Source of the DNA: an uncultured Eggerthellaceae bacterium
GTDB lineage: Bacteria; Actinomycetota; Coriobacteriia; Coriobacteriales; Eggerthellaceae
Length of the DNA stretch: 64,000 nucleotides
Assembly: GCA_903789415.1 (NCBI GenBank)
Contig: CAIFEG010000001.1
Span: 12,876-76,875, forward strand
Reading direction: 5' to 3'
The notes below the pieces were generated by a model that was not told where the DNA came from, made no database searches, and saw only the letters and a program-made list of their open reading frames with translations. Of the stretch, positions 9,361-18,241 are shown in pieces. How positions within the stretch are numbered: the stretch's first letter is position 1; each line of letters opens with the position of its first letter. The translations under genes and the position numbers were made by a program.

Positions 9361-10596
9361 ATGGACAACACAACGGAGCAATTTGGTCCTCTTCAAGGCG
9401 TAAAAGTAGTTAGTTTATGCCAAGCGATAGCTGGACCTTTTGCATGCGCATTGCTGGGCGATTGGGGGGCCGATGTTATCGGGATTGAGAACCCGAATGG
9501 ACGCGATGCTTCACGTCCCAACAGAGTATTGGGAGGATGGGGCACACAAATGGATCGGCGTAATTCTAGATCACTTTGCATAGACGTACGAAGCGAGATT
9601 GGTCACAAAATTTTCTTTAAGCTTCTTTCAAATACCGACATTATGGTTGAGGGTTTTCGTGGTGGCCAAATGGAAAAATGGGGAATGACCGATGATGTGC
9701 TATGGAAGGAGAACCCACGTTTGATCATCGTGCACATTTCAGGATTTGGGCAAACTGGCATTCCTTCTTACGTAACACGAGCGTCATTTGATGGTATTGG
9801 CCAAGCCTATTCAGGCTATATGGAAATGAACGGTTTCCCTGATCGTTTGCCAATTCCTGCATTCCCACAACCATCAGATTACTTTGCTGGTTTATTTGCT
9901 ACAGCAAGTGCGCTCGCAGCACTTCATAGGGCACAGGCAACTGGCCAAGGCGAGAGCATTGATGTTGCACAATTTGAGGCAATGCTTCGCTGCTCAGGAT
10001 ATTATGTTGTGAATTACCTCAACACCGGTGAGCTGCCAAAACGAGAGGGGTCACATTCTACTACATCAGCAGGATATGGTGCTTATCGCTGCAAAGATGG
10101 CGTCCCACTATATATTCTTATTATTGGTGCAGGTGTTGTTCGCAGTGCTCTTAAGGTTTTAGGATTAGATATCAATTCCGAGCCTTTCTTTGATGGCATG
10201 GGATTATGTGGTGTAGGAACTCCTGCAGGGGATCGATTAGAAGAGGCACTGGCAAAATTCTTCGACTCACATGATGCAGCGGAAGCTGAGAAAATATTGC
10301 TTAACGCTGGCGTACCATGTAGTCGTATATACACTTTTGCTGACGGAGAAAAAGATCCCCACTATCAGGCACGACAAATCTATACACACTGGAAAAATGC
10401 ATACGATGATGGCGAAATTCGTGGAATAAATGTAGTACCAAAGATGAAAAACAATCCTGGAAAAATCACCCGTGGAATGCCTTTAGTAGGACAACATAAT
10501 GAGGAAATACTGCATGAAATGGGAGTATCTGATGAAACAATTTCTCAAATGTATGAAGCCGGAACGCTAAAACAAGAGCGCACACCACTTGGGTAG
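9361..10596 (+). CDS. CaiB/BaiF family CoA-transferase
   Basis: The protein is 411 residues if it starts at the ATG at 9361, which has AAAGGAGC about 8 bases upstream; an in-frame ATG at 9250 would add 37 residues that do not look like the family. The N-terminal block GVKVVSLCQAIAGPFACAL, then HISGFGQTGIPSY, ASFDGIGQAYSGY and the catalytic Asp in PSDYFAG at residue 173 identify a class III CoA-transferase. It is closest in pattern to the 7933-9177 protein, sharing EREGSHS-like and YRCKDGVPLYILIIGAGVVR blocks. It is transcribed away from it, so the short spacer probably carries back-to-back promoters. Confidence 0.9.
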   Translation: MDNTTEQFGPLQGVKVVSLCQAIAGPFACALLGDWGADVIGIENPNGRDASRPNRVLGGWGTQMDRRNSRSLCIDVRSEIGHKIFFKLLSNTDIMVEGFRGGQMEKWGMTDDVLWKENPRLIIVHISGFGQTGIPSYVTRASFDGIGQAYSGYMEMNGFPDRLPIPAFPQPSDYFAGLFATASALAALHRAQATGQGESIDVAQFEAMLRCSGYYVVNYLNTGELPKREGSHSTTSAGYGAYRCKDGVPLYILIIGAGVVRSALKVLGLDINSEPFFDGMGLCGVGTPAGDRLEEALAKFFDSHDAAEAEKILLNAGVPCSRIYTFADGEKDPHYQARQIYTHWKNAYDDGEIRGINVVPKMKNNPGKITRGMPLVGQHNEEILHEMGVSDETISQMYEAGTLKQERTPLG

Positions 10597-11645
10597 TAAT
10601 AAAAAATATGAAAAAATTTTATCGATTCTATCGATAAAAGAAGCGAACACTATCATTCCTCATACGACTATGAGGAATAATGCGAAAAAACATTTTGTTT
10701 AACATACTTTAAGTTTATTTTGAATTCATATGTAAATAAACAAAAGGAACCATTTTAGTTTACGGTAGATAAAGCAGAATGCTCATCACGTCTGCTGGGC
10801 ATTCTGCTTTAAAAATTGTGAGATTTCGTTTTCAGCAATTTCGAAGTCTAGCTCTTTAAATTCGTGATCAGCAAAAACAAGTGTAATCCAAAATACCGAT
10901 AAGTATTCCTGCACAGCTCTTTACAAGTAGGGATATTGATTTTAGTGTTGTCATTTCTACGGAGAGTCAAATCATTTCTCGGACAATTACGAATCTCTTG
11001 AAATGCATTTATTATTAGAAAATAAACATAATATCGTCGACCTATTGACACGCTGAATAGACTGTTGTCTTCCGAATTTTGTTTACATTCGAATACCAAG
11101 CTCTGATTTCATCAATGTTTCTTTATTCTAAGTAAAGAAACATTGATGCTCGAATTTCACTTGGAGGTTGCACAGTAAAAAGGTTACAACTAGAACATCC
11201 TGATTTTCACTTTCAAGGAGAATATTATTGGTATCTACAACAAAGTAAGACGTAATTCCAGCAACCACCACGCCCATATTGTCCTGCTCAGTCAGAACCA
11301 AAATTTGTAAAATATTATCTTCTTTTTCTCTAAGAAAAAACCTTCGCAAAAATCAAAAAATTACCAGTAATGCCATTTTCGGCTAGTACTTTTGTATAAG
11401 GGATGGTTGTGTTTATCAGTAGTTCCAAACTAATGTTCAAAATCACAACAGGATATTGATCATTTTTTGGAATACAGATTTCCATAAAGTTTCATGCTAA
11501 TACATAAAAAGTTAATTGTATACCATAATGACACATATAAAGGATATTATCTCATTTAGCACAGGGATTATTTCAAATAGAAAAGCAAACATCCCAAGCA
11601 AAATTAAGATTTGAATTATTCCTGGCCAAGACAGAACGGTTTATA
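10597..11645. other. Long A+T-rich non-coding stretch with four hairpins
   Basis: No convincing gene lies here. Short minus-strand frames (10848-11099, 11128-11349) lack family features and ribosome sites, and may be relics. Four perfect inverted repeats stand out: TTTTATCGA/TCGATAAAA at 10617-10639; ATTCCTCATA/TATGAGGAAT at 10655-10678; a 12-bp stem AAAGCAGAATGC at 10771-10782 with 10799-10810; and a 16-bp stem CATCAATGTTTCTTTA at 11110-11125 with 11133-11148. The first two probably end transcription of the CoA-transferase gene. The others have no obvious partner gene. Confidence 0.5.
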
Positions 11646-11678
11646 AAAAACGAGCCACCCATAAGGCGGCTCGTTTTT
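11646..11678. terminator. Bidirectional intrinsic terminator
   Basis: The stem AAAAACGAGCC (11646-11656) pairs with GGCTCGTTTTT (11668-11678). A-run and T-run on the two sides give a U-tract in both directions. It lies about 75 bases past the stop of the minus-strand hydrolase gene. Confidence 0.75.
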
Positions 11679-11752
11679 GAGTGGATATTTTTTATAAGAG
11701 TATGGTCTAAGCCGAAAGGCTAACGCACAAACCAAAGTGCATCGCGGTCAAC

Positions 11753-12757
11753 CTACAGGGTGCGGCCGAAGAACTCCAACAGATTCTGCTCTTCAAAGGT
11801 CACATACTGCGGCTTCCAGTATTCGTCGATATGACTCGCACCTTGAACCAAAACAAGCTTCTTGTCGGTAGTCCCGGTCAGTTTTTTAAACACATCCTCA
11901 GTCATATAGCGCGTGTCAGCCACATCGCCCACCATCATCAGAATCGGCTGATCAATCAGGTCTGCCGCATCTTCCGCATCAAACGCCATCAAATCCATCA
12001 GGCTCATCGTGGTGTAGCGGCTCTGTGCACGCGGATGGAAATACCGATCGCCGTAATACCACGCGCCGTCACGATATAGTCCCGCCGGAATCTGCTGCAG
12101 CTGCTCTTCGGTATAGTGCACTGGCGCGGTGCGAAGCTCACCCTTATATGTCACTTCGCCCGTCTTCGCATACGCCACGCGTGCCACGGCCGCCTCGCGC
12201 AGGCGCACGGGAATGGCCGTCATGTCCGCATCCTTAAAGCCATTGCGACGCACGCGCCCCGTATTAAACATACCGATGGTCGCCACCGATTGAATGCGCT
12301 TGTCCTCCGCGGTTGCCGTAATAGCGTATCCGCCTCCGCCGCAAATGCCGAGCACTCCAATGCGATGGTCGTCGATCGCCGGAATGGTCATCAAGTAATC
12401 AATGCTTGCGCGGATGTCTTCCACACGGCTGGCAGGAATATCCGTCTGGCGCGGTTCGCCTTCGCTTGCGCCCTGATATGCCGCATCATATGCCAGTGTG
12501 ATGTAACCATGCTCCGCGAGGAACTGCGCGAACAAACCTGCCACCTGCTCTTTTACGCCTCCGTTTGGATGCGCGACCACCACTGCGGCATATCGTGCGT
12601 TTTCGTCATAGCGCGCGGGCGTGTACAGATTAGCCGCGATCTTCAGACCGATGTTGTTAGGATACGTGACCGGATGAATGTTGACCTTGCCATCGACATT
12701 TTTGGTGATTGCTCCGTCGTAGACAAGCGTCCATTGATTGTCGTTGTAGTCTGCCAT
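11753..12757 (-). CDS. Alpha/beta hydrolase, dienelactone-hydrolase-like with Cys nucleophile
   Basis: This 334-residue cytoplasmic protein has an alpha/beta hydrolase fold: the oxyanion region AVVVAHPNGGVKEQVAG near residues 58-74, ITLAYDAAYQGASEGEPR near 86-103, and the nucleophile elbow VLGICGGGGYA with Cys139 in place of the usual Ser. A late GASHIDEYW supplies the His, and MMVGDVADTRYM probably the acid. Cys at the elbow is typical of dienelactone hydrolases. Two further proteins in this window (at 24820 and 28890) share the GICG elbow and the GESEG(E/T)PR block. It is divergent from a MerR gene, with a dyad between them, so that regulator probably controls it. The physiological ester or lactone is unknown. 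Confidence 0.8.
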   Translation of the reverse strand: MADYNDNQWTLVYDGAITKNVDGKVNIHPVTYPNNIGLKIAANLYTPARYDENARYAAVVVAHPNGGVKEQVAGLFAQFLAEHGYITLAYDAAYQGASEGEPRQTDIPASRVEDIRASIDYLMTIPAIDDHRIGVLGICGGGGYAITATAEDKRIQSVATIGMFNTGRVRRNGFKDADMTAIPVRLREAAVARVAYAKTGEVTYKGELRTAPVHYTEEQLQQIPAGLYRDGAWYYGDRYFHPRAQSRYTTMSLMDLMAFDAEDAADLIDQPILMMVGDVADTRYMTEDVFKKLTGTTDKKLVLVQGASHIDEYWKPQYVTFEEQNLLEFFGRTL

Positions 12758-12803
12758 GTCGAGATCCTTCCATTTGATTCCGTGGTATGATCCGAGTATA
12801 TCT

Positions 12804-12822
12804 ACCGATAGTTGCTATCGGT
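12804..12822. promoter_or_regulatory. Dyad operator candidate between hydrolase and MerR genes
   Basis: ACCGATAGTTGCTATCGGT is a perfect 8+3+8 inverted repeat in the divergent intergenic region, 47 bases from the hydrolase start and 56 from the merR start. MerR-type regulators bind such dyads within promoter spacers, often their own. The promoter elements themselves are not clear enough to mark. Confidence 0.6.
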
Positions 12823-12877
12823 CAGTGAACCTGTTACTTTCATTTTAGTGAACAATTTGGGAGGTCAGCCGGACATT

Positions 12878-13357
12878 ATGGCGAATGCATCAACGGTAAA
12901 AGCAGCGGCGAAGCAAACGCCTATAGCAGAAGCAACCGCCACCGCAACAAAGGCACCAGCAGGGCAAATGCACACGATGCTTGAGGCATGCGAAGCTGCA
13001 GGTCTTACGTATCAGACGCTTAAGTTCTACTGCAATGAAGGCCTGGTGCCGGGCGTGAAGCGAGACAATCGCAATCGTCGTGTGTTCGATGACCACACCC
13101 TTGCTTGGATAAAAGACTTGGCGTGTCTGAAACGCTGCAATTTCTCGATTGCCGAAATGAAGACATATCTGGCGCTTTGCCTGCAGGGCGAAAAGACCAT
13201 CCCCCAGCGCCAAAAGATTCTCGAACGGAAGCGCGCGGAGCTGGTTGACCAGGTAAAGCAGCTCAACGACAGCATCGACTATATCGACTGGAAGCAGGGC
13301 TTCTACAACGATGTGCGTACCGGCAAGACCCCGTATGTAAGTAATTTGCTGCCGTAA
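12878..13357 (+). CDS. MerR-family transcriptional regulator
   Basis: With the ATG at 12878 the protein has 159 residues: about 30 low-complexity Ala/Thr residues, then a MerR HTH (MLEACEAAGLTYQTLKFYCNEGL, with the wing KRDNRNRRVFDDHTLAWIKDL) and a C-terminal helix pair (ERKRAELVDQVKQLNDSIDYIDWKQGFY). GGGAGG lies about 12 bases before the chosen ATG; an upstream GTG or ATG is possible. The C-terminal DYIDWK pattern is typical of MerR proteins without a large effector domain. It is divergent from the Cys-hydrolase gene and likely binds the dyad between them. The effector is unknown. Confidence 0.85.
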   Translation: MANASTVKAAAKQTPIAEATATATKAPAGQMHTMLEACEAAGLTYQTLKFYCNEGLVPGVKRDNRNRRVFDDHTLAWIKDLACLKRCNFSIAEMKTYLALCLQGEKTIPQRQKILERKRAELVDQVKQLNDSIDYIDWKQGFYNDVRTGKTPYVSNLLP

Positions 13358-13702
13358 TACGCTACCGAACACCGTACGGCGCCGCATCCGCGCCGTTCAC
13401 CGCGCGCGCCCGCAGCGCGTTCACTTCTGATCCAAATTATCGCCACAAATTCGACTGAACTTATTTCCTACAAATTCACTAGGATTTGTGTTTCTCACCT
13501 GGGAAACCATGCCCTCTCGCGTGCACTAAGATGTTCACGACGCAGGTCAACGCAAATTTTTCTCTACTCCAAACGGACACAAAACCACGACAAATATTCT
13601 CCAATGTGATAAGTTAGGTGCACCTAACAAACACAAGTAGTTAGGACATACCCAAGCTTGACGCACAGGAATGTGCAAGGTTCTGAATTGGAGGTGATCA
13701 GT
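13358..13702. promoter_or_regulatory. Intergenic region with iron-repressor-like palindrome upstream of ECF operon
   Basis: No gene in these 345 bases. At 13613-13628 lies the perfect 16-bp palindrome GTTAGGTGCACCTAAC, with an extra half site TTAGG at 13640. TTAGG/CCTAA half sites are characteristic of DtxR/IdeR-type iron repressors, although the spacing here is shorter than the 19-bp DtxR consensus. A plausible -10 (GATAAG at about 13607) touches the palindrome, so a bound repressor would block transcription of the transporter operon. The ribosome site GGAGGTGA before 13703 marks the first gene. Confidence 0.6.
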
Positions 13703-14293
13703 ATGGAAAAGAGCATTTCGTCATCATCATCATCGAAAAAAATGACGTCACGTGATGCAGTAATGGTGGGAGCACTTGGTGCACTTATCATTGCCATCCG
13801 TTTCGTGTTTATGTTGCTAGGCGGCTTAAGCCCCTATGCATGGTTCTCCTCTCACTTCATCGATGCTATCCTTATCGGCCCTATATTCATGCTGATCATG
13901 TCCAAAGTGCGCAAGCCGGGTGCCTTCCTTATCATCGCGGTGATAACAGGCTTCGTATTCCTCGCCGCCACGTGGATGATAGTCGCGACAGGTATTATCG
14001 GCGGGCTTTTGTGCGAATTTTTCGTCAAGCGCGCCAACTACCGCCCAGGATTCTTAGCAACGATGGGATTCCTTTGCTTCAACCTAGGATTCCTGGGTGA
14101 CTTCCTTCCACTGTATATTACGCGCGACGAATACTACGCCGCCTCTATGTCGACGATGCCGCCCGCATACGTTGACGCTCTCTACCAACTCGTTACACCA
14201 GAAACACTTATCGCAATCATCGCGAGTATTGTTGTGGGCTCCATCTTAGGCGCATTGTTCGGTTCACGGATGATGCGTCGCCACTTCAATTAG
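13703..14293 (+). CDS. ECF transporter S component, Trep_Strep family
   Basis: The ATG at 13703 follows GGAGGTGATC; the protein then has 196 residues. After a Ser/Lys-rich start come about five to six hydrophobic helices, with the pattern SRDAVMVGALGALIIAIRFVFML and FSSHFIDAILIGPIFMLIMSKV typical of the Trep_Strep S components (substrate-binding membrane subunits). It is 12 bases before ecfT, then the fused ATPase and two half ABC transporters, all on one strand. S components give specificity to the ECF module. The substrate of this family is not settled; the iron-box-like palindrome upstream hints at iron, haem or a metallophore. Confidence 0.82.
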   Translation: MEKSISSSSSSKKMTSRDAVMVGALGALIIAIRFVFMLLGGLSPYAWFSSHFIDAILIGPIFMLIMSKVRKPGAFLIIAVITGFVFLAATWMIVATGIIGGLLCEFFVKRANYRPGFLATMGFLCFNLGFLGDFLPLYITRDEYYAASMSTMPPAYVDALYQLVTPETLIAIIASIVVGSILGALFGSRMMRRHFN

Positions 14294-14305
14294 GAAGGAT
14301 AGAAG

Positions 14306-15040
14306 ATGCATGCAAATGTCATGCGAATCGATGACGTGATGGATTCGCATGACAGGGCACCTGAACGAGACGACGGTGGGCTCGACCCCCGCACCAAGTT
14401 GTTGCTCACCTTACTCTCGTGTTTTGTGGTGTTCACAGCCCCTTTGTCTTCGTTCTCCCTTGTCTTTATGGGGCTGTTTTGCATCCTCTTCATCATCGAG
14501 AGAATGCCGAAACTGGTATTCGAATTGCTCGCGGTGTACGTGGGCATCATGTGTCTTGCACAATTCATCATCCCCGTACTTCCCGCACAAGTTGGAGTTA
14601 TGCTTGCCGTCATTTGCTACGGCGGAGTGATTTTTCCATGCGCAGTGGCTGCGGTGTACCTGGTCAAAACGACATCGGTTGGCCAGTTCGTCGCCGCACT
14701 GCGCGCCATACATATTCCGAACACACTCATTGTTGCCTTAACGGCCACCCTTCGATTCTTCCCCGCCATTCGCGAGGACTTTTCCCACGTGCGCGATGCG
14801 TCCAGGCTGCGTAAACCCCACGGGCCGCAACGGCGCGTCGACTGTATATATGTGCCCCTACTCCTCAACGTTTCAAGTACGGCTGCCGATCTTGCCGCCT
14901 CGGTGACAGCGCGCGGCATCGACAATCCCTGTCAGAAAACGTCGTGGCACCGCATTGGCTTTTCGGCCGGTGATGCGATCGTGCTTGCGGTGGCGCTGGC
15001 GATTTATGCCGCCTGTATAGCGTGGAGAGTGATGACCTGA
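14306..15040 (+). CDS. ECF transporter transmembrane component EcfT (CbiQ-like)
   Basis: This 244-residue membrane protein starts after AGGAAGGAT. It has five or so hydrophobic segments starting with LDPRTKLLLTLLSCFVVFTAP, the usual EcfT N-terminus. The cytoplasmic coupling helices appear as FFPAIREDFSHVRDASRLR near residues 150-168 and later ADLAASVTARGIDNP, matching the A-x-R/RG signature that docks to the ATPases. The stop codon TGA overlaps the ATG of the ATPase gene, showing translational coupling. It links the S component to the energising ATPase in the membrane. Confidence 0.87.
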   Translation: MHANVMRIDDVMDSHDRAPERDDGGLDPRTKLLLTLLSCFVVFTAPLSSFSLVFMGLFCILFIIERMPKLVFELLAVYVGIMCLAQFIIPVLPAQVGVMLAVICYGGVIFPCAVAAVYLVKTTSVGQFVAALRAIHIPNTLIVALTATLRFFPAIREDFSHVRDASRLRKPHGPQRRVDCIYVPLLLNVSSTAADLAASVTARGIDNPCQKTSWHRIGFSAGDAIVLAVALAIYAACIAWRVMT

Positions 15041-16434
15041 TGATTCACTTCGACCATGTAAACCTGACATACGAAAACGCTGATCACCCCGCCCTTTCCG
15101 ATTGTTCGTTTGACATCGAAAAGGGCCAAACTGTCCTTTTGGCCGGCATGAGCGGCTGCGGAAAATCCACTATTTTAAACCTGATTAATGGCCTTTTGCT
15201 CCACGACGAGCAAACCGAAGTGTCCGGCACCATCCAGATTTCGGGCAAGGCGGCGCAGGATCTTGAGCAGTGGGAAGTGGCCGATTTGGTGGGCTCGGTG
15301 TTTCAAAATCCGAAATCCCAGTTTTTCAACCTGACAGTGGCCGATGAAATCATTTTTGGTCTGGAGAATCGCGGAGCCACGCGACCGCAGATGGAGCGCG
15401 CTCTTGCGCGTGCCGCCGAAGTGTGCGGCGTGCAGGATTTGCTCGGCCGCGACATTTTCGGACTTTCCGGTGGCGAGAAACAGCGCATTGCCTGCGCAAG
15501 TGCCTATGCCACCGACCCCGATGTGCTGGTGTTGGATGAGCCATCTGCAAACCTGGATGAGCAGAGCATCGAAGCGCTGGCCAAGGTTTTGGCGGAATGG
15601 AAGCGCCAGGGGAAAACGGTCGTGATCGCCGAGCATCGACTTTGGTATGCCATCGATATTGCCGACGAGGTTTTCTACATTCGCGACGGGCATGTGGAAC
15701 GCACGTTTACGCCCGATCAGCTTCGTTTCATGAATGCAGCAGATCGTGCGCAGCTGGGACTTCGGCAATGCACCCGCCCGCCCGATATCGCACCCGAACC
15801 AGGTCCCGTGGGAGACGACGGAATTGTTGCCCAGGGACTTACCACGTCAAACAAGAGAATTCCCGTTTGGCAAAACATTGATTTTCATATTCCGCGCGGT
15901 CGCGTGTGCGCCATTACCGGCAAAAACGGCGCGGGAAAGACAACGTTGGCGCGCGTACTGTGCGGATTGAAGAAGACAAACACAGGCACATTAAACATCG
16001 ATGGGCAGGTTACGAAACGCAAGCAGCTTCGCGCGCGCAGTTTCATGGTTATGCAAGACGTAAATGCGCAGCTTTTTGGGGAGACTGCCTTAGATGAAGT
16101 GACCTTCGGAGACGAATCTCTAAAGGACCAGGCGCACGACGCGCTCGAGCGTTTGGGCTTGGGCGGTTACGCCAAACGCAATCCGTCCACGCTTTCTGGA
16201 GGGCAGCGTCAGCGCCTTGCTGTGGCCGACGCCCTGGTGAGTAAGCGCGACATTATCGTGTTGGACGAGCCCACAAGCGGGCTTGATCTTCGGCACATGC
16301 AGCAAGTAAGCGACGCACTTCACCAGATGGCGCTTTCGGACAGGTGCGTGGTGGTGATTACGCACGACATGGAGTTTGTTCACACAAGCAATGCCCTGGT
16401 CATCGACTGGGCAAGACCGATAGATAGGAGATAG
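15040..16434 (+). CDS. Energy-coupling factor ATPase, two ATP-binding domains fused
   Basis: The protein is 464 residues from the ATG at 15040, which overlaps the ecfT stop. It has two complete ABC nucleotide-binding domains in one chain. Domain 1: Walker A GMSGCGKST (36-44), signature LSGGEKQR (about 144), Walker B VLVLDEPS (about 163). Domain 2: GKNGAGKTT (about 293), LSGGQRQR (about 385), IIVLDEPTSG (about 405). It therefore replaces the separate EcfA and EcfA' subunits. It powers the S/EcfT pair just upstream and is followed one base later by the exporter-type ABC genes. Confidence 0.92.
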   Translation: MIHFDHVNLTYENADHPALSDCSFDIEKGQTVLLAGMSGCGKSTILNLINGLLLHDEQTEVSGTIQISGKAAQDLEQWEVADLVGSVFQNPKSQFFNLTVADEIIFGLENRGATRPQMERALARAAEVCGVQDLLGRDIFGLSGGEKQRIACASAYATDPDVLVLDEPSANLDEQSIEALAKVLAEWKRQGKTVVIAEHRLWYAIDIADEVFYIRDGHVERTFTPDQLRFMNAADRAQLGLRQCTRPPDIAPEPGPVGDDGIVAQGLTTSNKRIPVWQNIDFHIPRGRVCAITGKNGAGKTTLARVLCGLKKTNTGTLNIDGQVTKRKQLRARSFMVMQDVNAQLFGETALDEVTFGDESLKDQAHDALERLGLGGYAKRNPSTLSGGQRQRLAVADALVSKRDIIVLDEPTSGLDLRHMQQVSDALHQMALSDRCVVVITHDMEFVHTSNALVIDWARPIDRR

Positions 16435-16435
16435 C

Positions 16436-18241
16436 ATGGGGGAAGAAAGCAAAAAGCCTGGTACCGTGAGTCAACTCATGGCCTTCGCCGGATCGTACAA
16501 GTGGCTTACCGTGGTGGGCTGCATTCTGTCTGGCATCGCTATGCTGCTGAGCATGGCGGTCTACGTGTGCATCTGGCAGGTGGTCAACGCAGCGATAAGC
16601 GTGGCACCAGACTGGAGCCAAGCATCAGCGGCGGTGAATTACGGCTGGGCAGCCTTGTGGTTCGCCTTGGGCAGCATCGTCGTCTACTTCTTCGCGCTGA
16701 TGTGCAGCCACGGCGCGGCATTCCGCGTAGCCACCAACATTCGCAAAGAATGCGTACGGAAACTTCTGCACGCACCACTCGGCTATTTCGATAACCACGC
16801 GTCGGGAATGCTTCGTCGCCGCATTTCTGATACGGCTTCGGAGGGAGAATCCTTCCTCGCGCACAGTATGCCCGATATCGCTGGCACCGTGGTTCTCGCA
16901 ATATCCATGGTGGTGTTGCTATTCGTGTTCGATTGGCGCATGGGCCTGTCGTGCCTGGTCATCGTCGTGATTTCGCTTGCCTGCATGGCTGCAATGATGG
17001 GCGGCAACAGTCAGGACATCATGAAGGACTACGAGCAGGCCATGGACGACCTGAGTAAATCGGCGACCGAATATGTGCGCGGCATCCCCGTAGTAAAGGT
17101 GTTTCAGCAAACGGTCGATTCGTTTAAGGTGTTCAAACGCGCCATCGACGAATACAGCCAGAAGGCGTCGGAATACGAAAGCTCGGTGTGCAAGGCTCCG
17201 CAGAGCCTTAACCTCACGTTTGTGGAAGGTTCGTTTTTATTCCTGGTGCCTGTGGTTATCATTTTGGCGCCGGGCGCGGATAACTTCGCCCTGTTCATCA
17301 CCAACTTCGCATTCTACGCGGTGTTTTCGGGAATCCTTTCCACCGCGCTTGCACGCATCATGTTTTCCGGGGGCTACCTGCGCCAGGCCGAAGCGGGGCT
17401 CGCGGGTATCAAAGAGATCATGAACGCGCCCCAGGTGAAGGTCGCAGAACGCACGAGCGCGCCCAAAGATTCCAGCGTGCAGTTTGACCATGTAACGTTT
17501 ACCTATGACGAAGGTGAACATCCTGCGCTCGACAACGTGTCGTTTGATGTGCCTGCCGGCGCAACCGTGGCGCTTGTTGGCCCAAGTGGTGGCGGCAAAT
17601 CGACGGCGGCAAGCCTGGTTCCGCGCTTTTGGGATGTGCAGCACGGCAGCGTACGCGTTGGCGGCGTGGACGTGCGCGAAATCGATCCGAAGCTGTTGAT
17701 GGACCAGGTGGCGTTCGTCTTCCAAAACAGCCGCCTGTTTAAGACCAGCATCTACGAAAACGTGCACATGGCGCGGCCTTCAGCAACACGGGAAGAAGTG
17801 ATGCAGGCACTTTCCGCAGCTCAGTGCAACGACATTATCGAGAAGCTTCCTGAAGGCGTCGATACCCTGGTGGGAACTGGCGGAACATTTCTTTCAGGCG
17901 GCGAGCGCCAACGCATCGTGCTCGCGCGCGCCTTCTTGAAAGACGCACCCATCGTGGTGTTGGACGAAGCCACCGCATTTGCCGATCCCGACAACGAAGC
18001 GCTTATCCAGCGCGCACTCAATCGCTTAATGAGCGGACGAACCGTTTTGATGATCGCGCATCGTCTTTCTACCGTGGTGGATGCCGACCGCATCATCGTT
18101 TTGGACAAAGGACACGTAGCCGAAGAGGGAACGCACCAGCAGCTTGTGGCCGCCGGCGGCGAATACGCTCGTATGTGGAGTGACTACAACCACGTTCTCA
18201 CCTGGTCAATTGGCAGAAAGGAGGCAGCAGATGTTCGGTAA
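16436..18241 (+). CDS. ABC transporter, fused permease/ATP-binding half transporter
   Basis: The 601-residue protein has a six-helix type-IV ABC membrane domain (about residues 1-320) and one ATPase domain: Walker A GPSGGGKST (about 384), Q-loop VFQNSRLF, signature LSGGERQR (about 483), Walker B IVVLDEAT and switch His in AHRLST. It is a half-size transporter that needs a partner. The next gene overlaps it by 11 bases and encodes one. In other bacteria, paired half transporters of this architecture next to Trep_Strep ECF genes resemble the siderophore importer IrtAB; import versus export cannot be told from the sequence. Confidence 0.9.
   Translation: MGEESKKPGTVSQLMAFAGSYKWLTVVGCILSGIAMLLSMAVYVCIWQVVNAAISVAPDWSQASAAVNYGWAALWFALGSIVVYFFALMCSHGAAFRVATNIRKECVRKLLHAPLGYFDNHASGMLRRRISDTASEGESFLAHSMPDIAGTVVLAISMVVLLFVFDWRMGLSCLVIVVISLACMAAMMGGNSQDIMKDYEQAMDDLSKSATEYVRGIPVVKVFQQTVDSFKVFKRAIDEYSQKASEYESSVCKAPQSLNLTFVEGSFLFLVPVVIILAPGADNFALFITNFAFYAVFSGILSTALARIMFSGGYLRQAEAGLAGIKEIMNAPQVKVAERTSAPKDSSVQFDHVTFTYDEGEHPALDNVSFDVPAGATVALVGPSGGGKSTAASLVPRFWDVQHGSVRVGGVDVREIDPKLLMDQVAFVFQNSRLFKTSIYENVHMARPSATREEVMQALSAAQCNDIIEKLPEGVDTLVGTGGTFLSGGERQRIVLARAFLKDAPIVVLDEATAFADPDNEALIQRALNRLMSGRTVLMIAHRLSTVVDADRIIVLDKGHVAEEGTHQQLVAAGGEYARMWSDYNHVLTWSIGRKEAADVR

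Noticed and set aside
11128-11349. 73-residue minus-strand frame
   Set aside because: No ribosome site and no family; it may be a relic but cannot be supported as a gene.
12116-12790. 224-residue plus-strand frame
   Set aside because: It is antisense to the Cys-hydrolase, rich in His/Arg/Ala, without domain features.
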